Shown here piece by piece: positions 1 through 9,661 of a DNA stretch of 46,396 nt; positions within the stretch are counted from its first letter, which is position 1, and every line of letters begins with the position of its first letter. This stretch comes from Bacteroidales bacterium. Lineage in GTDB: Bacteria; Bacteroidota; Bacteroidia; Bacteroidales; P3. Below the pieces are notes generated by a model, which worked only from the letters and a program-made list of their open reading frames with translations, ran no database searches and was not told the origin of the DNA. Location of the stretch: contig JAILAT010000002.1 in assembly GCA_024681475.1 (NCBI GenBank), positions 1 to 46,396 of the forward strand, written 5' to 3'. Made by a program: the position numbers and the translations under genes.

Positions 1-2961
1 TGTCGAGTCGGTCTCCCCGGTGCTTTGGTTCGTCCACCACAGGCGGTAGCTGTTCAGCTCTTGTGGGTCGTATATCATCACCGTCACGTCGCTCCACGTT
101 ATCAGACTGTCGGGCACGCGCACGCTGTCGGGCCGCATACACGCCGGCGCGGGAAGAACGCTCAGCTCGTCCAGTCGCCACGAGCCGTTCCAAAACTGCT
201 CTCTGTTACGGAAGGCCATGCGTGTGCCGGGCTCCAGATTGTCGGGGTATACAATTTCGAAGTCGACATAGTCGCCGCTGGCGAAGCGTGAGTCGTTGTA
301 GGCCAGGCTGCCCAATGCCACGAAGCTGGAGGCGTCGCCGCTGTTGGTCACGTAGCCCACTTCCAGTTTGCCGTTGCTGGCGTTGTTCACACTGCCTGGC
401 TTGGTGTAGAAGCGCAGCATCTGTCCCGACACGGTGTCCATGGCTGGCAACAGCAGCACGTTCTCGCCGCCGCCGTTGCCCAAGGTGATGCTGTAGCTGC
501 CGGCGTAGGGTGAGCCCATCATGCGGTTGGCCTGTCCGCTGCCGAGGTGGCCGTAGCAGGGTGGCATGCCAAACACTGTGTAGTTCTCGAAACCGTCGCT
601 CCATGGTGTCGCCACCGCCGTGCAGGGCGTGGTGAAGATACGGCTGAAGCTCTCACTGGTGACGACGCTGTTGCATAGCGTTGCGGCGCTCACCGTGTAG
701 GATGTGCCTGCCGTCAGGCCACCAAAGGAATGGCTGTTGCCCACGATGTTGGCCGTAAGGGTACTGCTGCCGTCGCTCACCTGCAGGCGGTAGGCTCCGC
801 GGTGCATCGGGTCGTCCACCACCACGCTCACGCTGTCCTGTGTCAGCCTCGTGATGTTCAGCATCGTGGGGTGCTGGCAGCTGTCGGCCAGCGATATCTC
901 TATCTCGTCGATGTGCAGGTTGCTGCCGCTCGTGGCGTAGCCGCCGGCGCGGAAGGCGATGAAATTGCCGCCGCTGGTGTCGCTGCCCAGATAGATGTCA
1001 TAGCTCGTCCATGTCGTGGCCGGCACGATGCGCTCCAAGGCCACGAAGGTCGTCGTGTCTGTCGGGTCGCTCATCACTCCTACGGTAAGTACCGCGCTGG
1101 CGTCGCCTTGTGCCCAGAATTGTACGTTCAGGTCGCTCAGCGAGTCCATGCGCGGCATGACGGCAAATTGCGGCTGGCTCATGTCCCGCGTCTTGAAGCT
1201 CAGTCCGTGCCCCGCTCCGCCGGCGGGGTCGTAGTGTGTTGTGGTGATGCGCGGGAAGTTGTAGTTGCTGTAGTTGTGTATCGTCCAGCAGTTGGCACTG
1301 CCGTCCCACGTGCTGCTGGTCACGGCGTAGCTGTCGAATTTCTCATGCACGGGCAGGTCGTTGTGCGTGAAGCCCTGGCAAGGGGTGGTGATGCTGGTGC
1401 TCACCGAGCTGGTCACCGTGCCGTCGTTGCACACCGTGGCGGCGCTGATGGTGTAATGCGTGTTGGAGGTTAAGTTGTTGATGGTCACGCTGCTGTAGTT
1501 GGAGTAGAGCGAATCGGTCGTCGTGCCGTCGCTCCACCAGATGCGGTAGCTGTTGGCTCCCGTGAAGTCGTCCACGTGCACCATCACGCTTGTCGGTGTC
1601 AACGTGCTGGTGGTCACCGCCATGGGGTGGAAGCAGTCGATGGCTTCCACCATGATGTCGTCCACGTAGCAGTAGCCCGAGCCAGTCACGCGGAACGCGA
1701 TGTGGTGCCCTCCGTCCATGTAGCTGTTGAACAGCACCTCCTGTTGTGTCCATGAGGCACCGGGAAGGCTCACCACATCCATCGGCACGAAGGTCGAGGA
1801 GTCTGTCGGGTCGGTCATCACGCCCACTTGGATGGTGTTGTACTGTCCATATACCCAGTAGGTTAGCTTCAGGTCTTGCACCATGTCAATGGGTGGCAGT
1901 ATCAGATAGTTGGGGTAAGTGTCGTAACTGGGGTAGAGTGCGATGCTGTTGTGGCCTGTATGCACGGTGCTCGAAAGGATGCGGGCATAGTTGCTGTTGT
2001 TGAAGTAAAGTCCGCGCCAGCAGTCGCGTTCCAGAAACTTGCTGCTCGACGGGGTCATCTGCTCAAAGCCCTGCACCAATGGCAGTTGGCTGTGTCTGAC
2101 GGTGTCGCAGTCCGTGTGCAGCGGTATGCTGCGCACCTCGCTGCCTGAGGTGCCGCACAGGGCCCGCACCCCCACGGTGTAGTGGGTCATCGGTGTAAGC
2201 CCCGTATAGGTGTATTGCGTCGTGCCTACGGTGTCCACTGCCACACCGTCCAGCAGCATTTCCCAGCTGTTTTCCGTACCGCGCGGCGTCCAGCTCAGCG
2301 TGCCCTCGTCGTTTGTCACATTGCTCAGTGCCAGGCTCTTGGGGCCTTTGCATCCGCTGTTGTTCAGCGTGTAGGTGAATTCGCACTGGGGCAGAAATTG
2401 CGCGTTGGTCATGCCGCCCGTCGTGGCACCTGTCCACCACACGCCGCAGACGTGGGCCATTGGCTGAGCATAGAATCGGAAGGTCTGGCTGGCTCGGTTG
2501 CCAGTGGTCACGCAGCCTATACTCACCAGCAGGTTGCCGCCATTGTATTGGAACGCGCTGTCGAAGTTGATGGTCATGGCATGATAGGTGTAATACGTTC
2601 CTTGCACATCCACCACCTCCAGTGTGCCGGTATACACCGTTTGCGCCTTCGAACTGCTTATGAAAGCTCCGTCAAACACGGTGTCGTCCACCACTTCCAA
2701 CTTCACTTCGAAGGTGCCTGTCCAGCTGAAGTTGCTCTGTGCCTGGAAGCGTAGCGATGTGATGGTTCCGCCGTTCATCGCCTCCAGTAACCGTGCAGGG
2801 TAGACGAATTCAGACCGTGTGGTCATGTTTGTGTAGTAGCCGTAGAACGGCATGAACGTTGTAGTGCTTCCGCTCTGGCACACCATGAGGGTGTTACCTT
2901 TCGTTGCCAGCGGCATCACTGTCGCCAGCAGCATGATGGTTGTAATTAGGATCCGTCTCAT
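1..2961 (-). CDS. Large secreted repeat protein, choice-of-anchor J and fibronectin III modules (3' end outside window)
   Basis: The frame is open from the ATG at 2961 to the left edge, giving 987 residues with no stop, so the C-terminus is missing. Residues 1-22 are a signal peptide (basic MRR, then a hydrophobic core). After a first beta-rich region (about 23-200), a fibronectin type III-like unit (about 205-284) is followed by three copies of a roughly 160-residue beta-sandwich resembling the choice-of-anchor J family (about 292-447, 530-687, 777-937). Fibronectin-like linkers separate the copies, giving a period near 245 residues. Each J copy carries similar phrases such as GVMTDPTDSSTFV. 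Proteins of this build in Bacteroidetes are usually exported by T9SS and anchored at the surface. The sorting tail would lie beyond base 1, so the export route is inferred. Binding target unknown. Confidence 0.85.
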   Translation of the reverse strand, partial: MRRILITTIMLLATVMPLATKGNTLMVCQSGSTTTFMPFYGYYTNMTTRSEFVYPARLLEAMNGGTITSLRFQAQSNFSWTGTFEVKLEVVDDTVFDGAFISSSKAQTVYTGTLEVVDVQGTYYTYHAMTINFDSAFQYNGGNLLVSIGCVTTGNRASQTFRFYAQPMAHVCGVWWTGATTGGMTNAQFLPQCEFTYTLNNSGCKGPKSLALSNVTNDEGTLSWTPRGTENSWEMLLDGVAVDTVGTTQYTYTGLTPMTHYTVGVRALCGTSGSEVRSIPLHTDCDTVRHSQLPLVQGFEQMTPSSSKFLERDCWRGLYFNNSNYARILSSTVHTGHNSIALYPSYDTYPNYLILPPIDMVQDLKLTYWVYGQYNTIQVGVMTDPTDSSTFVPMDVVSLPGASWTQQEVLFNSYMDGGHHIAFRVTGSGYCYVDDIMVEAIDCFHPMAVTTSTLTPTSVMVHVDDFTGANSYRIWWSDGTTTDSLYSNYSSVTINNLTSNTHYTISAATVCNDGTVTSSVSTSITTPCQGFTHNDLPVHEKFDSYAVTSSTWDGSANCWTIHNYSNYNFPRITTTHYDPAGGAGHGLSFKTRDMSQPQFAVMPRMDSLSDLNVQFWAQGDASAVLTVGVMSDPTDTTTFVALERIVPATTWTSYDIYLGSDTSGGNFIAFRAGGYATSGSNLHIDEIEISLADSCQHPTMLNITRLTQDSVSVVVDDPMHRGAYRLQVSDGSSTLTANIVGNSHSFGGLTAGTSYTVSAATLCNSVVTSESFSRIFTTPCTAVATPWSDGFENYTVFGMPPCYGHLGSGQANRMMGSPYAGSYSITLGNGGGENVLLLPAMDTVSGQMLRFYTKPGSVNNASNGKLEVGYVTNSGDASSFVALGSLAYNDSRFASGDYVDFEIVYPDNLEPGTRMAFRNREQFWNGSWRLDELSVLPAPACMRPDSVRVPDSLITWSDVTVMIYDPQELNSYRLWWTNQSTGETDST

Positions 2962-3120
2962 AAGTATTTTTTATTGTATTAAAATAATAATTGTATTAAT
3001 AATTATATGTAAATCTGCTTTTCCGTCGTTTGTCCCTTAGACGCAGAATGCACCTTTTTTGTTGCATCTATAGTCGCTTTTAATCAGAAAAAAGTTTCAA
3101 AAAAATATCAACAGCCAGTG

Positions 3121-3157
3121 CAAAAGAAAAAGGCCGGAGCACTTAAGTGCTTCGGCC
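3121..3157 (-). terminator. Intrinsic terminator of the metalloprotease gene
   Basis: A 13-bp near-perfect palindrome at 3132-3157 (one G-T wobble) is followed on the minus strand by TTTTTCTTTT. It lies 28 nt past the stop codon at 3185, where a Rho-independent terminator is expected. It separates the protease transcript from the gene starting at 2961. Confidence 0.85.
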
Positions 3158-3184
3158 CTAGTGTAATAGGTGTGTATCTTTTTT

Positions 3185-5593
3185 TTATTGGAATGCCACG
3201 ATTTTTCGTGTCCCGATACCTTCCACGCTCAGCAGGTAGACGCCGGCCTGGGGCAGGGTGATGTGTGTCCTCGCGCTGCCGATGCCGCGGTAGTGGCTGC
3301 GGCCGAGCAAGTCAACGACCTCCACCTTGCGCGATTCGGCCCCAGTGAGGGTGACGTTGAGCCCCGTCTGGCTGATGGTGAGGCAGTCGGCGGCTTCGTC
3401 GATGCCGACGTTGGCCTCGAACCAGGCGTTGCACCCGGTGCTGTGCTCCACTACGAAGGTGTAGGGATTGTCGGTGATGGTGTCGACGCCGACGGTCCAG
3501 TAGGCGAAGTGGTAGCCGCTATTGGCTGTGGCGGTGACGGTGGCCGTCTCGCCGAGGGTATAGTTGCCGCTGCCGCTGACGGTGCCCATGACGGTGTCGG
3601 TCGACCAGGCGATGACTTCATAGGTGGGCAGACCGCATGGATACTGGATGGTGTCGATCCATGTGCCGGGTTCCATGTTGGTGGGCTCCCAGAGGGTGCC
3701 GTCGCCGAGGGTGATGGAGAAGCTGCATTCGTCGGGATAGGAGCCGCCGTCCCAATAGAGGCGTATGGGTTCGTTGTATATCGTTATCTCACGGGTCTCA
3801 GTGGGTTTGCAGTCGCCAAGTGCGACGGTGGCAACGGGCTGGTGCTGGAGGTTCTCGATAGTGAGGTATGCGCCGTTCCAGGTGTCGCCATACTGGTCGC
3901 TCATGGTGATACTGATGGTGCAGCGTGCGGCGGTGTCATTGTAAGGACGTGTGGGACGGTGCGGTGTGTAGGTGAAGAGCAGGCTGTCGCCCTCTATGTG
4001 TATGTTGGTGATGGCCAACGTGGTGTCGATGACGTTCCCCGTGAGCCAGGGGAAGGGGTCGGTGTCGACGGTGAAATTGGGACGACCCGCATGGGCACCG
4101 AAAAAGGCTTGGGCTTGGGAGCCTGGCGTGGTGTCGTTGTAGGCACCGGGGCGGTATACATACACTTCGTCGTAGATGCCCTGCGAGGGGCTGAAGTTGG
4201 CGTTGCCGTTGAAGCGCGAGTCGGTACGCCACACGATGAGTCCCGAGCCCGGCAGTCCTGTCTCGAACAGGTCGGTGTTGTTGCGGTATTCCAGGTAGTA
4301 CCACTGGCTGGGGTCGCCGGCCTGGATGCGGTAAGCCTGGTTGCTGTACAGTGGGTTGGCTACGGAGTGCAGCGCGTAGGTGCCGGCTTCGCTGATTTCG
4401 GGTATGCTGTCCAGCCATTTGCCGTAGCGCATACGCATATACAGGCTCATGTACTGCGGCGGCTGTGTGTTGCTGCACATCAGGTCCCAGATGCCGGCGC
4501 CGGTGACGTTGGTGTACTCGTCGTAGTGGTAGAGGTCGGGGGCTCCCAGGGTGTGGAACATCTCGTGGCAGAACGTCGACGTGCTGAAGTAGTGGCTCCC
4601 GCTGCCCTCCAGCTGGAGGTTGAAGGTGTAGACCCGCTTGCCGTTGATGCGCACATCGCGGTCGTAGATGCTCCATTTGTGCGGCCACAGCAAGTCGCTC
4701 CAGCCGGTGAAGGTGCCTTTGATGACGAAGCAGACATTGTCAACCAGGCCATCGTTGTTGTAGTCCAGGTTGATGCTCGTGGGCACAGGATAGTTCTGGT
4801 TCACATATGCCACGGCGCGCTGCAGCAGGCCGAATTCGCGGCCGGCGCGTTGGTTGTCCTGATAGCCGTTGGTGTTCACGATGGAATCGTATGGCATATA
4901 GTACGAGCGGGGATTGATGTCTTGATAGGAGACTACGAGGTCGCCCTGTGGCGTGGGGAAAAACTGGGTGGGCAATTCGAGTTGCCCCATGGAGACATGC
5001 CTGAAGTAGTTGAGCATCGAGATGCCGGTTTCGGTAGTGTCGTTGAACATCGAGTCGATGGCGCTGAAGGGGGTGGTGATTTCCGTTTCGTCGGAGAACC
5101 GGATGAAGATGACGATGTTGTTCATTGTCGTCACTGCACTGCCGTCTTTGCGGTCGCTGTGCTGTGCCCTCGTCTTGTCGATGTGGTTTCCTTGTGCGTC
5201 ATAGCCATCCATGCGGTATTGTTGTGGTATGTCCAGCTTGTGGCGCAGCCGCTCGATGGTGGCCGGCGATTCGGCCAGGCCGGGGGTGAGGCCCGCCAAT
5301 GCGGGATTTTCACGTAGCGCCACATTGTGGGTGGGCACCAGCCTCCAGTCGCCACCCGGCCGGCTCACCGACGTCCATTCACGTGTGGCGTAGACATACC
5401 AGCCCTCCGAGTCCTTTACCACGGTGTAGCCTTGCTCGTCGTGCAACCGCTGGTAGAATTCGTCGCCGGAGACATACAGTTGGATGGTGTCGCCGTCGGG
5501 CTGCACTACCTTGACGGGAACATTGTGAACTATGGCAGCCTGCACGCCTGCCAAGCAGCCAATCATGACCAAGAATAGTAATACTTTTTTCAT
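3185..5593 (-). CDS. Secreted M6-like metalloprotease with T9SS type A sorting domain
   Basis: This 802-residue protein begins with a clear signal peptide (MKKVLLFLVMIGCLAGVQA). The zinc site HEMFH lies at about 343-347, inside CHEMFHTLGAPDLYHYD; the extended HExxH...GxPDLY pattern is that of M6/InhA-like peptidases. The catalytic region spans roughly residues 95-560. A beta-rich part follows, then a segment like the divergent InlB B-repeat (about 672-730). The last 65 residues end in a typical T9SS type A sorting domain (VDLLGRS..., GVYLLSVEG, RKIVAFQ). It probably acts as an exported or surface-bound protease. The frame stays open upstream to 6025, but that part overlaps the MATE gene in another frame, so the start is set at the signal peptide. 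The MATE gene ends 35 nt upstream on the same strand. Confidence 0.92.
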   Translation of the reverse strand: MKKVLLFLVMIGCLAGVQAAIVHNVPVKVVQPDGDTIQLYVSGDEFYQRLHDEQGYTVVKDSEGWYVYATREWTSVSRPGGDWRLVPTHNVALRENPALAGLTPGLAESPATIERLRHKLDIPQQYRMDGYDAQGNHIDKTRAQHSDRKDGSAVTTMNNIVIFIRFSDETEITTPFSAIDSMFNDTTETGISMLNYFRHVSMGQLELPTQFFPTPQGDLVVSYQDINPRSYYMPYDSIVNTNGYQDNQRAGREFGLLQRAVAYVNQNYPVPTSINLDYNNDGLVDNVCFVIKGTFTGWSDLLWPHKWSIYDRDVRINGKRVYTFNLQLEGSGSHYFSTSTFCHEMFHTLGAPDLYHYDEYTNVTGAGIWDLMCSNTQPPQYMSLYMRMRYGKWLDSIPEISEAGTYALHSVANPLYSNQAYRIQAGDPSQWYYLEYRNNTDLFETGLPGSGLIVWRTDSRFNGNANFSPSQGIYDEVYVYRPGAYNDTTPGSQAQAFFGAHAGRPNFTVDTDPFPWLTGNVIDTTLAITNIHIEGDSLLFTYTPHRPTRPYNDTAARCTISITMSDQYGDTWNGAYLTIENLQHQPVATVALGDCKPTETREITIYNEPIRLYWDGGSYPDECSFSITLGDGTLWEPTNMEPGTWIDTIQYPCGLPTYEVIAWSTDTVMGTVSGSGNYTLGETATVTATANSGYHFAYWTVGVDTITDNPYTFVVEHSTGCNAWFEANVGIDEAADCLTISQTGLNVTLTGAESRKVEVVDLLGRSHYRGIGSARTHITLPQAGVYLLSVEGIGTRKIVAFQ

Positions 5594-5628
5594 TGTTATC
5601 TGTTTTTTTAATATTTTGGTTAATCCAT

Positions 5629-6963
5629 TCAAACTCTTCCATATACCGATTTTTTCAGCATCACGGCCTGCCCGATGCCTCGCGCCGCCAGGTATACCAT
5701 GAACGCTGTCCACAGCGCGTTGTTCAGCGCCATCGCGCTGCTGGCGTCGTGCGCCGTCAGCGCTACACGCAGACCGTAGTACATGGCGAAGAATGCCGCT
5801 GTGGCTATCAGCATCGAATTGCGCATGGTACGCGAGGCGGTGGCTCCCACGAAGATGCCGTCGAACAGGAATGCCGCAAAGCCGCACACCGGCACGATGA
5901 GCACCCAGAATAGGTAGGGCTGTGCCCCTTCGATTACCGCAGCCTCCTTGCTGAAGATTCTTAGTATCTGCTCGTTCCATTGGGCATAGACTAGCGTGAA
6001 GAACACTGTCAGTCCCAGCCCCCACATCAGCAGGTGCCGCACCGTGGCGACGAGGTTCTTGCGGTCACGGGCTCCGATGTAGCGTCCCACCAGCGATTCG
6101 CCGGCATAGGCGAAGCCGTCCATGATGTAGCTAAAGAGGGTAAAGAACTGTAGCATCAGCGCGTCGATAGCCATCACGTCGTCGCCAATGCGCCCCGATT
6201 CGCGGGTGATGAAGGTGAAGACCAGCACCAGGCAGATGGTGCGCAGGAAGATATCGCCGTTGATTTTGAAAAATTGCTTCATCTCTCTCCAGTGCAGCGT
6301 CTCTCTGACGAAGGCTACCGTCAGGTGCTCGCGGAACAGCGAGCCGTAGCGCAGCACGAGGAACGACAGTCCCACGGCCAGACCACTGTATTGCGCAATC
6401 ACTGTGCCCAAGGCCACTCCTCGTATGTCCCAATGCAGCACGAGGACGAACAACAGGCTGCATAAAATGTTGACCACATTGATGAAAATGGCCATCCACA
6501 TGGGCAGCTTGGAGTTCTGCATCCCGATGAACCAGCCCTTGATGGCATAGAGCCCCAAGGTGGCGGGAGCCGCCCAGATGCGGATATAAAAGTAACTGAA
6601 TGCCAGCTGCTTCACCCTGTCACTGCCTTCAAAGACGATGTCGCTCAGCAGTGCTATGGGATACTGGCATACAAGGAGTATCGTCGCGATGGCCAGAGCC
6701 AGGGCGAAAGCGCGTACAAACACCCGCACCGCCTCGTCCATCCGTTGGGCGCCGTAGGCCTGGGCGGTAAAACCGCTGGTGCCCATGCGCAGGAATCCGA
6801 AGTTCCAGTAAATCATGTTGAAGATACCCGTGCCGATGGCAATAGCGTCGATGTGCGACATGCTCATATGCCCAACGATAGCCATATCCACAAAGCCCAG
6901 CAGGGGCACGGTGATATTGGTAATGATGTTGGGCAGTGCCAGCCGAAGTATCCTGCGGTTCAT
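5629..6963 (-). CDS. MATE family efflux transporter (DinF-like)
   Basis: This 444-residue polytopic membrane protein has about twelve hydrophobic segments. The N-terminus (ALPNIITNITVPLLGFVDMA) followed by IVGHM and GFLRMGTSGFTAQAYGA matches the DinF branch of the MATE family, and the length is usual. It should exchange Na+ or H+ for an organic cation or drug across the inner membrane; the substrate cannot be read from sequence. The start at 6963 gives a complete first helix. It lies between the Omp28-like gene (ends 7015) and the metalloprotease on the same strand. Cotranscription with either is possible but not shown. Confidence 0.93.
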   Translation of the reverse strand: MNRRILRLALPNIITNITVPLLGFVDMAIVGHMSMSHIDAIAIGTGIFNMIYWNFGFLRMGTSGFTAQAYGAQRMDEAVRVFVRAFALALAIATILLVCQYPIALLSDIVFEGSDRVKQLAFSYFYIRIWAAPATLGLYAIKGWFIGMQNSKLPMWMAIFINVVNILCSLLFVLVLHWDIRGVALGTVIAQYSGLAVGLSFLVLRYGSLFREHLTVAFVRETLHWREMKQFFKINGDIFLRTICLVLVFTFITRESGRIGDDVMAIDALMLQFFTLFSYIMDGFAYAGESLVGRYIGARDRKNLVATVRHLLMWGLGLTVFFTLVYAQWNEQILRIFSKEAAVIEGAQPYLFWVLIVPVCGFAAFLFDGIFVGATASRTMRNSMLIATAAFFAMYYGLRVALTAHDASSAMALNNALWTAFMVYLAARGIGQAVMLKKSVYGRV

Positions 6964-6997
6964 TGGGTTAAGCCGTTCAAATTGCCAGGACTACTAC

Positions 6998-7019
6998 TAG
7001 TTTAACTAGTTCTACTATT
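6998..7019. repeat. Copy 1 of a short intergenic palindromic repeat (ACTAGT type)
   Basis: ACTAGT-TTA-ACTAGT at 6996-7010 is a 6-3-6 palindrome. The 22-nt stretch 6998-7019 matches 14803-14824 at about 17 of 22 positions, most differences being T/C, and its first half resembles 34534-34549. It lies just past the stop of the Omp28-like gene, overlapping its last codons. Function unknown; it has no T-tract. Confidence 0.45.
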
Positions 7020-7872
7020 GCACCTCGCATTCAGCCACATTGAGCACTCGCTTGGTGGCTTTGTCGCTCACGAAAGCTACCACGTGGCACTTCGTCAGGT
7101 CCCAGTCTTCATCATATCTGTCATATTTCACCTGCACAAAGCGGGCAGTGCCCGTTTGGCCGTCGGCCTCCACGTCGAGACCCCACAAGTCGGTGATCAC
7201 GTCGCGCAACACATGGTTGTGGGTGTAGTCCGTCTGGCGTGTGCCGTCGGGCTGGACCTGTGTGGCCACGATACCGTCTTCCATCAGCAGCAGTGTCAGC
7301 GTCAGCTCGCCGTCCACATCTTGAAGGAATTCCAGGTCAACGCCGATGGTCACAGCACCCTCCTCCAGTTTGCTCTCCACCGCGATGGCGATGCTGGCAG
7401 GCTGATTTACAATGGCATCCACGCGGCTTTCGATGCCGCTGGTGGGAGTGAAGAGGTCCCATCCCGTCGTGGCCGGAGTGCGGCTCACGATAGCGGCGGG
7501 GTAGGAGCCTGCGCTGAACACGCCGAGCGCTTTGCTCCAGGCGTCACCGTCGTCGGTACGCAGGTCGGGGCTGTCGACGAAGGGGGTGGTGAACACGCTC
7601 GAGTCGTGGATGGCCACAGCAATCAGCTTGCCGTTGTAGGCTGCCTGTGCTGTCGCTATGGCATCGTCGGCTTTCGGACAGTTGGTGCAGCGCACTCCGG
7701 TGTATTTCTCGAGGAAGGCTCTTTGGCTGTGGTCGGCCACACCGTCGCCGTCATACCAGGTGCCGGCAGCGCCGCCGAACACCACGTATTCGTTCTCTTC
7801 AATCTTGTCGCAGGCGCCGAACAGCAGACTGCCGACAAGTGTTATCGCAAATATTTTGAATAGTTTTTTCAT
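7015..7872 (-). CDS. Omp28-related outer-membrane lipoprotein
   Basis: This 285-residue protein has a lipoprotein signal, with lipobox LLFGAC placing the lipidated cysteine at residue 21. Near residue 60 it carries RCTNCPKA, a CxxC resembling a thioredoxin-type site. The segment LEKYTGVRCTNCPKADDAI is characteristic of the Omp28 family, first described in Porphyromonas gingivalis. The C-terminal half is beta-rich and closes with phrases about recurrent valines and a final ECEVQ. It is the last gene of a minus-strand set that starts with a TlpA-like thioredoxin (10171) and a DUF6029 barrel (9577), so a role in envelope thiol chemistry or outer-membrane assembly is plausible but inferred. Confidence 0.85.
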   Translation of the reverse strand: MKKLFKIFAITLVGSLLFGACDKIEENEYVVFGGAAGTWYDGDGVADHSQRAFLEKYTGVRCTNCPKADDAIATAQAAYNGKLIAVAIHDSSVFTTPFVDSPDLRTDDGDAWSKALGVFSAGSYPAAIVSRTPATTGWDLFTPTSGIESRVDAIVNQPASIAIAVESKLEEGAVTIGVDLEFLQDVDGELTLTLLLMEDGIVATQVQPDGTRQTDYTHNHVLRDVITDLWGLDVEADGQTGTARFVQVKYDRYDEDWDLTKCHVVAFVSDKATKRVLNVAECEVQ

Positions 7873-7915
7873 CGTTCAGTTGTATTTTATTGAGGTGAAT
7901 TGTGGCCCACGCTAA

Positions 7916-9577
7916 TTAAAACGAGTGCGTCAGGCTGAATGTCAGGCCGTTGCTGGCGGGGACCTGACGGCATACGCCGCCGATGCACAGCAGGCCTTCA
8001 CGTTGCTTGCCGTAGCCCACTTGCAGGCGCATGGCGCCTTTGTTGTAGCCCACCGAAAGGTTGTAGTAGTTGCCTACACCGTCGTTGTAGCAGTATTGGT
8101 CGCTGGCCGAAACGAACCACGATTTGGCGAAGTTGTATTCCACCAGTCCCATGATCCAGTCGCCGCAGCGCTTGTCGTCCACCTCTTTGTCGTATTGGCT
8201 GTCGCTGCCCATCCATTCGGCCTCGAAGCGCAACACGTTGTGTTTGTTGAGTTTCCATGTCACATCGCCCACCAGCACATTGTTGTGGTGCAGGTCGCCT
8301 TCGTGACCTTCCACTATGGGGTTGAACACCACATAACCGTAGGTGAAGGCAAATTTCACGTTGTTGCTCAGCTTCTTGGCTATCTCCACTGTCAGGTCGC
8401 CATAGTACAGCTCGCCGGTGCCGAAATAGCTGGATTCGTAGCCGTTGGTGCCGCGGCCACCCAGATAGGTGGTGTCCAGTGCTGTGATGATGGAGCTGTT
8501 GATATGCAGGTCGGTGCCGTATTTGCCGCCCAGCAGGGTCTCTTTCTTGAACTTGTACATGAAGTCGCCCTGCAAGCCCATCTCGCCGGTGCTCTGTGTG
8601 GCATAGGGATACATGGTCAGGAAGGCGTAGGTCTGCTCTTTGTTGATGGCTGGTATGTAGTTGATATACAGCATTTCGCCAGTCTGCGAACGCACTGACT
8701 TGTAGCCCATGTTATCCACACGCTTGGCCTGCAGGTTGGCGCTGAGACCCTTCTGCGAGTAGCTGGCGCTCACCCACAGGGCGTTGCCGTTTTTATATAT
8801 GTAATCATTCATAATATTGGGGTCCTGGCCCTTCATGGCGTATTCTGCCTGCAGGCCAAAACCGCCGTGTGCCAGGTCCATACGCACCGCGCCGGCACCT
8901 ACATTCTTGGGCAGGTTCAGCTTGTAGCCGGGGATTGTGGAGGCGATGCTTTCGTCTTCCTCGTATTTGCTTACGAACGAGCCACCCAATGTCACACGCG
9001 TCGTGGCTTCGCTCCAACGTTTCACCACGTCGTTGAGGCTCACTTCAGCATCGAGACCGCGCACCAGACCTTCGCCGATATTCCAATACACACGTTGCTT
9101 TCCAACCAATCCCTTGAAGGTCACGCCGTCCCACGGACGATAGTAGACGTTGAAGCCCAGCAGGGCGTTGTCGAGTCCCAGATAGCGGTCCTCGTAGGCG
9201 CGCAGCACCATGCCGTTGCCGAACTGCTCGTAGTAGTAGCCGGCTGTGATGCCGAAGTCCTGTGTCTTATAGCTCACAAAATAGTTGGCCAGCCCTTGGC
9301 CTTTGTACTGGCTGTTGAAGCCCAGCATGGGATGCTGGTAGGCCTCGAAGCGCAGTCCCGCCGAGAAGTCGCCGTTGGTGTAGAGTATGTCGGCGCGAGC
9401 GTTCATCAGCAGCTTTTCGGGCACCTCGCTGGCACCGATGGTGGTGTCGCGATGCGAGATCTGCCCGTCCATCTGTATGTTGCCCGTCACGTGGCCGCCC
9501 ATGATACCTTGTGCCATCAAGGGCATCAAGGCGGTGCTTGCCAGCAGGGCAAGCAATGTTATCAGTTTCTTGTTCAT
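7916..9577 (-). CDS. DUF6029 family outer-membrane protein
   Basis: This 553-residue protein has a signal peptide (about 1-22, ending MAQG), then GGHVTGNIQMDGQ, the N-terminal signature I associate with DUF6029. The rest alternates short amphipathic beta strands rich in Tyr, Gly and aromatic residues, and ends in a terminal phenylalanine (SLTHSF), as outer-membrane barrels do. Function unknown. It lies 43 nt upstream of the Omp28-like gene and 84 nt downstream of the TlpA-like gene on the same strand. I recall this arrangement recurring in Bacteroidetes, which hints at a shared envelope role. Confidence 0.8.
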   Translation of the reverse strand: MNKKLITLLALLASTALMPLMAQGIMGGHVTGNIQMDGQISHRDTTIGASEVPEKLLMNARADILYTNGDFSAGLRFEAYQHPMLGFNSQYKGQGLANYFVSYKTQDFGITAGYYYEQFGNGMVLRAYEDRYLGLDNALLGFNVYYRPWDGVTFKGLVGKQRVYWNIGEGLVRGLDAEVSLNDVVKRWSEATTRVTLGGSFVSKYEEDESIASTIPGYKLNLPKNVGAGAVRMDLAHGGFGLQAEYAMKGQDPNIMNDYIYKNGNALWVSASYSQKGLSANLQAKRVDNMGYKSVRSQTGEMLYINYIPAINKEQTYAFLTMYPYATQSTGEMGLQGDFMYKFKKETLLGGKYGTDLHINSSIITALDTTYLGGRGTNGYESSYFGTGELYYGDLTVEIAKKLSNNVKFAFTYGYVVFNPIVEGHEGDLHHNNVLVGDVTWKLNKHNVLRFEAEWMGSDSQYDKEVDDKRCGDWIMGLVEYNFAKSWFVSASDQYCYNDGVGNYYNLSVGYNKGAMRLQVGYGKQREGLLCIGGVCRQVPASNGLTFSLTHSF

Positions 9578-9661
9578 GTTGTTGGATTGTTATTGGGGTA
9601 TTGGTGCTAATGGCGCTGTCACCACTGTTTCGGCACATCACCATCCGCTATTCACAAAGAA

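Noticed and set aside
3170..5317. Long plus-strand frame of 715 residues opposite the metalloprotease
   Set aside because: It is a shadow of the GC-rich minus-strand gene in another frame; composition is repetitive V/G/A/D and no domain can be recognised. The same applies to long frames opposite korA (18503-19990), kamA (33096-34526), pruA (28822-30576) and the S41 gene (26764-28023).
5594..6025. Extension of the metalloprotease frame upstream of 5593
   Set aside because: It overlaps the MATE gene in another frame, and the signal peptide starts at 5593.
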